Below, piece by piece: positions 24,501 through 29,101 of a stretch of 29,101 bases of DNA (its first letter is position 1; each line of letters begins with the position of its first letter). A program made the position numbers and the translations under genes. The notes beneath the pieces were generated by a model. It was not told where the DNA came from and searched no databases. It saw only the letters and a program-made list of their open reading frames with translations. This DNA comes from Saccharofermentans sp. (GTDB lineage: Bacteria > Bacillota_A > Clostridia > Saccharofermentanales > Saccharofermentanaceae). The stretch lies in the NCBI GenBank assembly GCA_024695565.1, contig JAILHX010000126.1:1-29101 (forward strand). Reading direction: 5' to 3'.

Positions 24501-27047
24501 GAAGGTTTTATTACAGCAACATTGCAGGGCGGCACAGTCAGCGGAGGCAGCTTTATCGGCGGTTCTGTTGGTGCTATGCAGTTATTCAGCTGCTTTGGCG
24601 AGATGACAACTACTGTAAAGGGCGGCGTGACTTCCACAGTAACAGGTACAGGTTCATTTATTGGCGGCGTTGTCGGAGATGCAAACAGATGGAATTATAC
24701 AAATAACCCTGTTGACCACACAAGTAATAGAGATGCATCGAAACACCATGGACAGAATGGAACACTGCATGATTGCGACGTAACAGATACTAACGGTGTA
24801 GCCAGACTTGAAGGTGACTCAGATGATAATACAAGACTCGATGTAAAGAGCACAGGTTCCGGTACTTCCGGCGTAGGCGGAGCTATCGGCATACTTCGTT
24901 CACGTGAGAAATCTGTCATTGGAACGGTTTATATGCCGGCGCAAAACAGTGACAACAGGCTGATCGTTTGTGTTGACGGTGCTGATTATGTCGGAGGCGG
25001 AATCGGATGGATACGCCCGTCTAACGCCGGCGGAGTGAATACTGCTGAAGAATTACTGAATTCTGAGATCAACAACCAGAGAATCGTTTTGGGTATCGAA
25101 GTTACACTCCGCCCCGAATCTCATGTTGCAGGAACAGGATCAAATGTTGGCGGTGCCATAGGCGCTGTTGAGACATTGCCTTCTTTCCTTACTAAGGAGA
25201 TCATAGTCAAAACTGTAAGCGGTTCCCCTCTATCTGATTCCGGTGTAAGAGGATACAGCAATGTCGGCGGAGCTGTAGGTGCCTTTATCAACTGCGCACC
25301 ACATTATTATGATCAGTATCCGGACTTGCCGCCAAACGTATTTACTGTTGATTTCAGTGCTGCTCCTTACAATGTAACAGCTGTATCTGATAACGTCGGC
25401 GGTGCTGTCGGATATATGTACGGTAATCTCGTCAGACGTGATATTGACGGCGACGCTTCGTCTACTGCAGGCGCCACTATTCCGCCATTTACTGTAAACC
25501 TCGGCAGCTCAAGTGTCAGATCCACAGCCGGATCTAATGTCGGCGGCGCGATAGGCAATAGCCAGATAAGAAATACAAACCCGAGTGATGCAAACCGTCC
25601 GATCTTCGGAGAAGTATTTACTGTTACTGTCGGAGGTACAATAAGCGGAATCAATAATGTCGGCGGTGCCATAGGTTTCAATACTTCGCAGGTCGGTAAT
25701 CTTACTGTTAATGTTGATGAGACTTCCGGCATGATAAGCGGTTACCGTGCGATTGGTACAGCTATCGGTTATACAAAGGATAATTCAGCTATTAACTTTG
25801 CTGTTACAGGAGAGTCGAGAATATCCGGAACAACATATGTTAACGAGTATGAAGATTACATAGGCTATAAGGGCGACTTGATCCTCGTGTCAATTGCGGG
25901 CGCGACAGTTCAGGTTGAAGAGCTTGCGGATTATACATATACCGGCGAAGAGATTACGCCTTCTGTTACTGTAATGATCCAGGGCGATGATGGACAAACA
26001 GAACTTGAGCAGGGCAGGGATTATATTGTTATATATGAGAATAATATTGATGCAGGAACTGCAACGATCAAGATAATCGGAATCGGTAACTACGACGGAA
26101 CTCTTGTGGAAACTTTTGAGATCGTAGGAATCGATATAAGTGGAGCTGCTGTTGTGATAACAGGCGATTATTCCTACACAGGAAACGCCATAACGCCTTC
26201 TGTTGCCGATATTACTGTTATGCTTGAAGACGGAACGGTTCTTAACCCCGGTGATTATACACTAGCGTTCGCTGATAACGTAAACGCAGGTGAGGCAGAA
26301 GTAACTGTTACAGGCAAGGCTAACTACAACGGTTCTGCAAGCGGCACTTTCACTATTGCACCTGTAAGCTTGACTGATGCTCAAGTTGTTTTGAATCAGG
26401 CTGAATATGATTATACCGGCGATGTAATAACTCCTGATATTACTGTCAGTTCAGGCGGGAGAACGTTATCATCTGATGATTATGTTCTGACTTATGATCC
26501 TGATAATATCAAACCCGGATCTGTAACTGTTACTGTAACTGCGGGTGAAAGCGGTAATTACACCGGTACGGCCGCTGCAACAGCTTCATTTACGATCAAG
26601 GGCGTAACCGTTACGTTCGATCCTGACGGAGGATCTGCTGTTGCTGTACAGCATGTAGTATCCGGCGGGACTATAACAACTCCTGAAGATCCTTCTAAGG
26701 ACGGATACTTATTTGACGGCTGGTATCAGGGTGAGACAAAGTTTGATTTCACAACACCTGTCACAGAAGATATAACACTTACTGCAAAGTGGGTAGCAGC
26801 ACATTCAGTTACTTTCGTGCTCTATGAAGATAATACTGATCCACTGCCACCGGTAGCAGACGGTTCCTTGGTTACAAGACCGGAGGATCCTTCGCGTGAC
26901 GGATACAACTTTATCGGCTGGTATAGCGATGAGGCATTCACAACAGAGTATAACTTTGATGATCCTGTTACCCAGGATGTCATTATCTATGCGAAGTGGG
27001 ATGAGATCAATAATACTGATGGCGGCAATGATGACGGCAACGGCTGA
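18522..27047 (+). CDS. Giant prepilin-type adhesin with GLUG-like repeats
   Basis: This protein has 2,841 residues, about 300 kDa. GTG 18522 is favoured over ATG 18504 because GGAGG (18513-18517) precedes only the GTG. Order of parts: basic leader (1-21, ending RMRDG); prepilin helix FTLVELIVVLIILAILAA with Glu5 at residue 26 and YIDR after the helix; pilin-like and unrecognised beta-rich region to ~750; about 41 GGxxG motifs (VGGAVG, IGGAIG, AGGVIG), one per ~41 residues, at ~758-2410, rich in Asn, Thr and Gly as in GLUG-motif beta-solenoids; three repeats of ~75 residues with YTG...ITP...DY...NAG...NY.GT (~2460-2693); two InlB_B/Flg_new repeats with DPDGG, PSKDGYLFDGWY and AKW (~2695-2826); and a short polar tail. 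There is no LPXTG, sortase tail or C-terminal helix. The likely fate is cleavage by the prepilin peptidase and display through the type IV pilus machine as an adhesin. The target is unknown. Confidence 0.9.
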   Translation: MKRLFRTADTYRRRRTRMRDGFTLVELIVVLIILAILAAAGIFVAVGYIDRSKFDQNSQDAITIYQTAQAVLSQKMSNGTLDGWVKGIDGVKSSAVFTEEEITDLETGAKDDQSINKRVSLTFNPDTSANPEDKYLYDLLSGYFYDLSIFSGTISLELDVTATYGEGQVNYSAKVLSAFYSKQNNNPDGGWDELCIGRAAGYNGYSLEFPDLPYAKGDDGYKYRRTKSLVGWFNGTAESVSGVSPVFLPQSKINLLEGHIVAGTETGYLFNLRNGETLDVAWAVFDKDGTARENHNENIVITLKSAGGGVPSLEALYGNDTSDAMFKDGIRLVITPDNLSAFLSSVDGKPAWVKTEYVTGIRPENGFAITRTTREGFINVDVTCGGTSLGTYAFPISVTEVTGDGRIGTSRDPEGDLASYYEFRLSVDAMMERDDEISTNVSKHFSIDRLTGYETNDGLTRTIPRNIYATLSGTWNYYDESGAANSHTVTEGDPTLAARAVDDPVYQTEISTNGKLVYNYSVVEGRGAYDGEDSFEGSLTITGRCVVNTLFGDLNYGNFVGQLVSGTEWGATGGNAVITSYRHLYNIRKINQNKVATFRIAKDIDWYIHKTVVINGVVTDLYDSEVRVFTCKSTNRAYSPVDSGALKIVSFPAFAKLYAGHTLTSVSDASAKAYSINNVQLRNASFIKNSDQGYALICQNLGTVSNIYTNNLNLVLADVPNGRESDYKGGNAVASSICPDGGIALNQTQNIKLSDYPVGGLIGSNNGLVGNPDTTVGDDFNTVQMKNSIVLAGEYWNHGKYNYGTGIVIGKNMGLSADSSAYGVIEVRGTFAVSGYVYTGGVIGWNNNADIDARLIVDGFADGTSEFTLPRQANMDTNMTCCVTGMKSTGGVIGYIEKSKFGTGSLNEDNLFTPAEVKRNENGSLSFNDRGDNEFNIFVNLPSDSLIYQSNNITEFGIGGAIGYLRECDGQYLSIRISNAGNVILTTNTWNFCGGVIGWDKMTSTERIFIDAQNLEGSRIGSLSDTQNCPTHVGGVFGSVEDPANNRVIAVNVSNSGTIVSTTQGKDQGTGGVFGGLGNKVKTQFLLNVVNEDTSKLIVNQAGNGRKYGGAGGAIGGVNWEDGNSSWNPDNMLFVENHGTISGRCFIGGAIGASYKNMAGRIDVINDGASITAIQDNIGGAIGYTGNGDTGDCRLTGTINVINKNGTLIEGAQYVGGAVGRMSSIDYDYSSRQAGNINVINDNASISGTFTSSHAGGAVGYMYTNNGSIIVENRNETIIRGAQYLSGAVASVNTNNGYWIDGVLNKAEIIVITTDSSILGTNKNVGGAVGIFRSNDGNSGHIESTLSNSTITGTEDVGGAIGHATKNNNSGTGNEGEIIANNKAGSLISGTTYVGGVMGSMGNNTENNGNITANNNTGVTITASGNYVGGVAGNAYKNNGIVTAYNDSATIKGNQYTGGVFGAVANANNDNNGTIRAYNTNASFSGTDNNMGGLIGYTKSGNNGTLYVENTESTFTGKGNIGGLIGCIDNTVRIGGTVQVVNSSLEVNATADNIGGAVGSMGKPVSTIGTQSFIITNSDSVLKSIGSSVGGVIGWARNIEVNLTVTNDNTLIQAQSNAGGVIGCFEANSNTFWSSLTANNKNGTTITTDGNCAAGVAGWLKNTYGGTFTANNENTTIRAGGDNAGGVIGKPDTPTGHQFDAVANNTAANIEAGNTNAGGCIGFCGFLDYNQDITANNTDTTIKANNLVGGAIGSVGNDNTDGSANNGQIIANNSGSHITGTNTGDSHVGGAVGRVYRNKRLISATNDSTTIEGYQNIGGVVGTINGELYRDASVVGKSSNNSAINGTNYVGGAVGESNYTNNGTITSEVVNSTISGSDNFVGGAVGAFTGNNIVNNNIITASLSGSTVKGKSYVGGAVGDLRQNNFESSTWLTGKITAALEDTSVVKADSNYCGGAVGNIYINYGDIDSTISNSSVTGADFVGGAVGRETNYNEGFITATLQGGTVSGGSFIGGSVGAMQLFSCFGEMTTTVKGGVTSTVTGTGSFIGGVVGDANRWNYTNNPVDHTSNRDASKHHGQNGTLHDCDVTDTNGVARLEGDSDDNTRLDVKSTGSGTSGVGGAIGILRSREKSVIGTVYMPAQNSDNRLIVCVDGADYVGGGIGWIRPSNAGGVNTAEELLNSEINNQRIVLGIEVTLRPESHVAGTGSNVGGAIGAVETLPSFLTKEIIVKTVSGSPLSDSGVRGYSNVGGAVGAFINCAPHYYDQYPDLPPNVFTVDFSAAPYNVTAVSDNVGGAVGYMYGNLVRRDIDGDASSTAGATIPPFTVNLGSSSVRSTAGSNVGGAIGNSQIRNTNPSDANRPIFGEVFTVTVGGTISGINNVGGAIGFNTSQVGNLTVNVDETSGMISGYRAIGTAIGYTKDNSAINFAVTGESRISGTTYVNEYEDYIGYKGDLILVSIAGATVQVEELADYTYTGEEITPSVTVMIQGDDGQTELEQGRDYIVIYENNIDAGTATIKIIGIGNYDGTLVETFEIVGIDISGAAVVITGDYSYTGNAITPSVADITVMLEDGTVLNPGDYTLAFADNVNAGEAEVTVTGKANYNGSASGTFTIAPVSLTDAQVVLNQAEYDYTGDVITPDITVSSGGRTLSSDDYVLTYDPDNIKPGSVTVTVTAGESGNYTGTAAATASFTIKGVTVTFDPDGGSAVAVQHVVSGGTITTPEDPSKDGYLFDGWYQGETKFDFTTPVTEDITLTAKWVAAHSVTFVLYEDNTDPLPPVADGSLVTRPEDPSRDGYNFIGWYSDEAFTTEYNFDDPVTQDVIIYAKWDEINNTDGGNDDGNG
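20793..25775 (+). repeat. GGxxG (GLUG-like) repeat array inside the giant gene
   Basis: Hand reading finds 41 strict GGxxG motifs plus at least four degenerate ones (LSGAVA near 22375, AAGVAG near 23478, IGTAIG near 25753, TGIVIG near 20935). The common unit is roughly [YN]VGG[AV][IV]G.....NNG.I...N.....I.G. At DNA level the core is often GTCGGCGGTGCNGTCGGA-like, with near-identical copies around 22158, 23883 and 24261. Units vary in length, so this is an old, diverged array rather than a fresh tandem duplication. Confidence 0.85.
25902..26600 (+). repeat. Three Ig-like repeats in the C-terminal stalk
   Basis: Three successive ~75-residue units each show a Y-x-YTG-x-x-ITP start, a GRDY/GDY/SDDY turn, an N-[AI]-[DN]AG or NIKPG strand and a final NY-[DNT]G(T/S) followed by TF-I. 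These resemble the 'YTGKAITP...NAGTATVTI.G.GNYTGT' repeats common in Clostridia surface proteins. They probably act as spacer modules. Confidence 0.75.
26605..27000 (+). repeat. Two InlB_B/Flg_new-type repeats
   Basis: Two units run from VTFDPDGGSA to LTAKW and from HSVTFVLYEDN to IYAKW. Each has the hallmark P(S)xDGYxFxGWY and a closing AKW. This family (Listeria-Bacteroides repeat) occurs in cell-surface proteins as a beta-grasp spacer. Confidence 0.85.
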
Positions 27048-27140
27048 TGATCTTACGAGATCCACAATAAGTTAAAGCAAAAGAAGCCGTTTTCGATGGA
27101 TAAGCAAAGCGGTATACTCGAATCTTAAATATTGATATCT

Positions 27141-27863
27141 TTATGCGCTCTTTACAGTTTTAGGAGCTGCAAAGCAGAGAACGGTCTCACGGGTATAGAT
27201 TACTTCAGATCCCTTTTTGACATCGACGCGGCATATGACCCATGTAGGGCAACCGTCACTGTCAAGACCTATTTCTTCGAACGTAAGATCTACAGTGAAT
27301 TCGCGATATGTCGCATAAGGGAACGGATTTGTATAGTCGAAGCACTCGGAAAGGGATACAGGTGTGCTTGTGCCGCCTGTAGATTTGTAGTATCCGAAAT
27401 GAACATAGCCGGCATTTGTGTCAGTGGTCGGGATCACCACGGAATCAACATCTTCCGAGAATAATCTGAAGATAGCCCTGTCGGTTATTCCTGATCCGTC
27501 CTGAAGCGTTGCATCGGTCTTGATATTAAGGTAAATTGAAGGATCTATCTCCGCATAAGAGAATATCTTCTCACAGTAATCAGACTTCTTTCTGAAGATA
27601 AGTACAGAACCGCCTTCGTCTATCCACACATCGCCTTCGCCAGTGATGTAAGAATCAGCACATTCGCTGCGCAGAGAGCTTATGACGGCGTCAGCAACAA
27701 GCTGGGCACGGCTCGTATCTGTCATGCGCGTGTAGATCCTCTCGATGGGCACTATGAGCATTATGCAGGCTCCGGCGAACATCGTCGTAAGAGCCATGGC
27801 AACGATGAGCTCCACGAGTGTCATAGCGATCTTTGATCTTTTGTTAAATCTTATTCGACGCAT
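27141..27863 (-). CDS. Minor prepilin (PilW/GspJ-like)
   Basis: This 240-residue prepilin-type protein has a basic leader MRRIRFNKRSKIA, then the mature helix MTLVELIVAMALTTMFAGA with Glu at position 5 if cleavage follows Ala13. The -1 residue is Ala instead of the usual Gly, a tolerated but less common substitution. The long C-terminal part (~45-240) is beta-rich with VWIDEGGSVLIFRKKS and 'TYREFTVDLTFEEIGLDSDGCPTWVICRVDV', and its size matches PilW/GspJ minor pilins. It is the third gene of the minus-strand minor-pilin operon, 15 bases after its neighbour, and convergent with the giant gene (93 bases between stops, no clear terminator seen). It is probably a component of the priming tip complex. 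Confidence 0.85.
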   Translation of the reverse strand: MRRIRFNKRSKIAMTLVELIVAMALTTMFAGACIMLIVPIERIYTRMTDTSRAQLVADAVISSLRSECADSYITGEGDVWIDEGGSVLIFRKKSDYCEKIFSYAEIDPSIYLNIKTDATLQDGSGITDRAIFRLFSEDVDSVVIPTTDTNAGYVHFGYYKSTGGTSTPVSLSECFDYTNPFPYATYREFTVDLTFEEIGLDSDGCPTWVICRVDVKKGSEVIYTRETVLCFAAPKTVKSA

Positions 27864-27878
27864 AACGGATTACCTGCC

Positions 27879-28229
27879 TTAATCTTCTGTGACCGGCATG
27901 AATACCGTATAAGCATTTCCGTCAACTGTATACACGTAAGGAATGATCTCTCCGGAATCAACATTTATCGGATCGCGTGATGTGACCGAAATACTATCTT
28001 CGGATGTTTTTGGATTTGCCGAAGAGAGCTTTTTCTGAAGGGCGATCATTGACTGGTCTGCGTCTTTCCTGTTGCTGACTGCTCTGACTTCAGCGTTAGC
28101 AGCATAGGACAACCCCTGCGCGAAAATAAGGAGCATAAGAGACAGCAACGTAAAAGCCACGAGGACCTCGACCATGGTCTCGCCTGATCTGCTCTTAAGA
28201 ATAGACAAACTCTTCTTTAAGATCTTCAT
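27879..28229 (-). CDS. Minor prepilin (PilV/GspI-like)
   Basis: This 116-residue small prepilin-like protein has leader MKILKKSLSILKSRSG and mature start ETMVEVLVAFTLLSLMLLIF, with Glu5 present and Gly at -1, a canonical class III signal. The small C-terminal domain ends with 'IPYVYTVDGNAYTVFMPVTED'. Size and the EVLVAF variant fit PilV/GspI minor pilins. It starts one base after the stop of the preceding gene (TGA-T-ATG), so the two are translationally coupled. It is expected to be processed by the peptidase at 12020 and to join the pseudopilin tip complex. Confidence 0.85.
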   Translation of the reverse strand: MKILKKSLSILKSRSGETMVEVLVAFTLLSLMLLIFAQGLSYAANAEVRAVSNRKDADQSMIALQKKLSSANPKTSEDSISVTSRDPINVDSGEIIPYVYTVDGNAYTVFMPVTED

Positions 28230-28230
28230 A

Positions 28231-28683
28231 TCAGTATTCCCTCGTATAGTTCTTATCAGAACCCTTGTACTTTGCCGTATAAATGTAAATTGAGTTAGCT
28301 ACATGAGCTTCGACGACCACTGTGTAGGTATTGCTGCCTGCATCCTTCACAATATTTGCTTCCACGCTCGAATTGGGAAGACCGGTATTTGTTGTCTTGG
28401 GTATCAACGTGCTGTCAGCATATGTATCAAGTCTGATGCTTCCATCCTTAACGATAAGCACATCAAGTGAATTACCGAGGCTTGTAGCCATCTCATAAGC
28501 CTGGTCGTCATAAAGCTGTTTATCTGCCGAAGCCCACAGAGCGCCTGTGGTAGTCCTTAAGATAATTACTCCGGTGATGATGATTATCGCAATGATCGTT
28601 ACCAATACAATGCTCGCGCCATCGTTACTGCGAAGGATCGCAGATAAGCGTTTAGCTGAAGATGTCTTATTTCTGCACTTCAT
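28231..28683 (-). CDS. Minor prepilin lacking Glu5 (PilX/GspK-like)
   Basis: In this 150-residue protein the leader ends in SNDG and the mature part begins ASIVLVTIIAIIIITGVIIL. The Glu at position 5 is replaced by Leu. In GspK/PilX-type minor pilins this residue is absent or unneeded because the subunit caps the filament tip. 'GALWASADKQLYDDQAYEMATSLGNSLD' follows the helix, as in PilX_N proteins with an AxxAxxxA-like helical extension; then comes a short beta-rich domain with NTYTVVVEAHVANSIYIYTAKY. It is the first gene of the minor-pilin operon, with a good predicted promoter just upstream and a weak AAGG RBS. Alternatively it is a membrane protein unrelated to pilins, but the context argues against that. 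Confidence 0.78.
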   Translation of the reverse strand: MKCRNKTSSAKRLSAILRSNDGASIVLVTIIAIIIITGVIILRTTTGALWASADKQLYDDQAYEMATSLGNSLDVLIVKDGSIRLDTYADSTLIPKTTNTGLPNSSVEANIVKDAGSNTYTVVVEAHVANSIYIYTAKYKGSDKNYTREY

Positions 28684-28717
28684 ACCGGTACCTTAACATC
28701 GCACCAAAATAGCAAAT

Positions 28718-28735
28718 AATTCTTATATAAGAATT
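28718..28735. promoter_or_regulatory. Perfect 18-bp palindrome over minor-pilin promoter start
   Basis: AATTCTTATATAAGAATT is a perfect inverted repeat overlapping the -10 edge and the predicted start (~28726) of the minus-strand promoter. It is a candidate operator. Confidence 0.5.
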
Positions 28736-28761
28736 TTAAACTTGAAACCCTTTAATTTCAA
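28733..28761 (-). promoter_or_regulatory. Promoter of the minor-pilin operon
   Basis: On the minus strand TTGAAA (28756-28761), a 17-base spacer and TAAAAT (28733-28738) match the sigma-A consensus at five of six positions in each box. Confidence 0.7.
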
Positions 28762-28813
28762 TCTTGAAGAGCTTCATTTACAAACCGTTTGCAAACAAGG
28801 CCTTTTGCGGTAT

Positions 28814-28835
28814 CGGGTAAACTAATTGTTACCCG
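28814..28835. promoter_or_regulatory. Inverted repeat upstream of the pilin promoter
   Basis: CGGGTAA (28814-28820) and TTACCCG (28829-28835) are exact inverted arms around 8 bases. They end 24 bases before the -35 box of the pilin promoter, a usual place for an activator site. Confidence 0.4.
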
Positions 28836-28859
28836 GAAATGAATTGTGGCGGAAATGTG

Positions 28860-28888
28860 TTGAACTCGGTTCTGCAATGGTTTATAGT
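28860..28888 (+). promoter_or_regulatory. Promoter of the probable major pilin gene
   Basis: TTGAAC (28860-28865), 17 bases, TATAGT (28883-28888) give four and five of six consensus matches. The start would be near 28895, leaving a ~80-base 5' UTR with a 6-bp hairpin (GTCAAA-CACT-TTTGAC, 28904-28919) and a CAAA-rich tract before the RBS. Confidence 0.7.
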
Positions 28889-28976
28889 AAGACCATCAAG
28901 CAAGTCAAACACTTTTGACAAAACAAAACAAACAAACAAACTCACTTTTAGGGTGAACACAAAGGAGGTCACGCAA

Positions 28977-29101
28977 ATGAAAAAGTTAGGTAAGTCAACA
29001 AAGAAGGGTTTCACATTAGTAGAGCTCATCGTAGTTCTCGTTATCCTCGCAGTTCTCGCAGCAATGCTCGTTCCTGCACTCGTTGGATACATCGACAGAG
29101 C
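28977..29101 (+). CDS. Type IV prepilin, probable major pilin, 3' end cut by window edge
   Basis: Only 41 full codons are visible. The start has a very strong AAAGGAGGT RBS. The leader MKKLGKSTKKG is followed by FTLVELIVVLVILAVLAAML with Glu5, then VPALVGYIDR: a textbook class III prepilin signal. The short basic leader, strong promoter and strong RBS suggest the abundant major pilin of this locus. From Gly(-1) it shares 23 of 31 residues with the giant adhesin at 18582-18674, ending in the same VGYIDR. The remainder lies beyond the window, so length and C-terminal features are unknown; it could also be a second fusion protein. Confidence 0.9.
   Translation, partial: MKKLGKSTKKGFTLVELIVVLVILAVLAAMLVPALVGYIDR

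Larger units (their letters stand above)
28684..28976. promoter_or_regulatory. Divergent control region of minor-pilin operon and probable major pilin gene
   Basis: This 293-base gap holds two opposing sigma-A-type promoters, an 18-bp perfect palindrome (28718-28735), a 10-bp palindrome GTTTGCAAAC (28787-28796), an inverted repeat CGGGTAA...TTACCCG (28814-28835), and an A/C-rich 5' UTR. I looked for a c-di-GMP riboswitch (GEMM-I core) and did not see one. Confidence 0.6.

Noticed and set aside
20793..25775. CRISPR-like repeated DNA
   Set aside because: The repeats keep one reading frame, vary in length and sequence and encode GGxxG protein repeats. There are no uniform direct repeats with unique spacers, and no cas genes.
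27048..27140. Terminator between the giant gene and the convergent minor-pilin operon
   Set aside because: Only a short imperfect pairing around 27090-27112 is visible, with no T-run on either strand, so no terminator is called.
28915..28920. Perfect TTGACA as the -35 box of the pilin promoter
   Set aside because: No -10-like hexamer lies 16-18 bases downstream in the CAAA tract. It is also the right arm of a small hairpin, and the TTGAAC-17-TATAGT pair upstream is better.
28684..28976. c-di-GMP riboswitch before the pilin gene, as in some clostridial pilus loci
   Set aside because: I looked for the GEMM-I conserved core and its GNRA tetraloop/receptor arrangement and could not find them; a covariance-model search would be decisive.

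Overview
The window looks like the chromosome of an anaerobic, low-to-moderate-GC Firmicute of the class Clostridia, probably a gut or rumen fibre degrader. The evidence is strong GGAGG-type ribosome binding sites, a split transketolase, DUF4867 beside an L-fucose isomerase family protein, an ABC sugar importer without its own ATPase, a YesL protein, and a Gram-positive type IV pilus locus with no secretin. Placement below class level is inference. No mobile elements, tRNA/rRNA genes or CRISPR arrays were seen.

Bases 1-4092 (+ strand) hold a sugar and pentose operon: a DUF4867 protein cut by the left edge, an L-fucose/L-arabinose isomerase family protein, and the two halves of a split transketolase, closed by a hairpin. 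Bases 4143-11983 form a glycan-uptake module: a YesL-family membrane protein (-), a lipoprotein binding protein with two permeases (+), a cupin/AraC regulator (-), and a cytoplasmic GH3 glycosidase (+). A 19-bp motif (AGCAA...GTAYA) occurs twice upstream of the binding-protein gene and once between the regulator and the GH3 gene. It is a good candidate operator joining transporter, regulator and hydrolase into one regulon.

Bases 12020-29101 are a type IV pilus locus. A minus-strand operon (18329 to 12020) encodes a bitopic orphan protein, PilC, a PilM-PilN fusion, a PilO-like protein, the PilB/GspE assembly ATPase and a short prepilin peptidase. Divergent from it is one 8.5-kb gene encoding a ~2,841-residue protein. 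It starts with a canonical class III prepilin signal (GFTLVEL) and continues through a unique region, about 40 GLUG-like GGxxG repeats, three Ig-like 'YTG...NY.GT' repeats and two InlB/Flg_new-type repeats, with no LPXTG or C-terminal membrane anchor. Convergent to it is an operon of three minor-pilin-like genes (28683 to 27141). At the right edge a probable major pilin gene (28977 onward, cut) has a good sigma-A promoter and a strong RBS.

The most exciting system is this pilus with a giant pilin-adhesin. The N-terminal helix of the giant protein matches the probable major pilin at 23 of 31 positions. The inference is that a very long adhesive stalk is processed by the prepilin peptidase and then built into, or primed onto, the pilus or held in the membrane. 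That would be an alternative to sortase anchoring for displaying a huge beta-solenoid adhesin, plausibly for binding plant cell wall, mucus or other cells.
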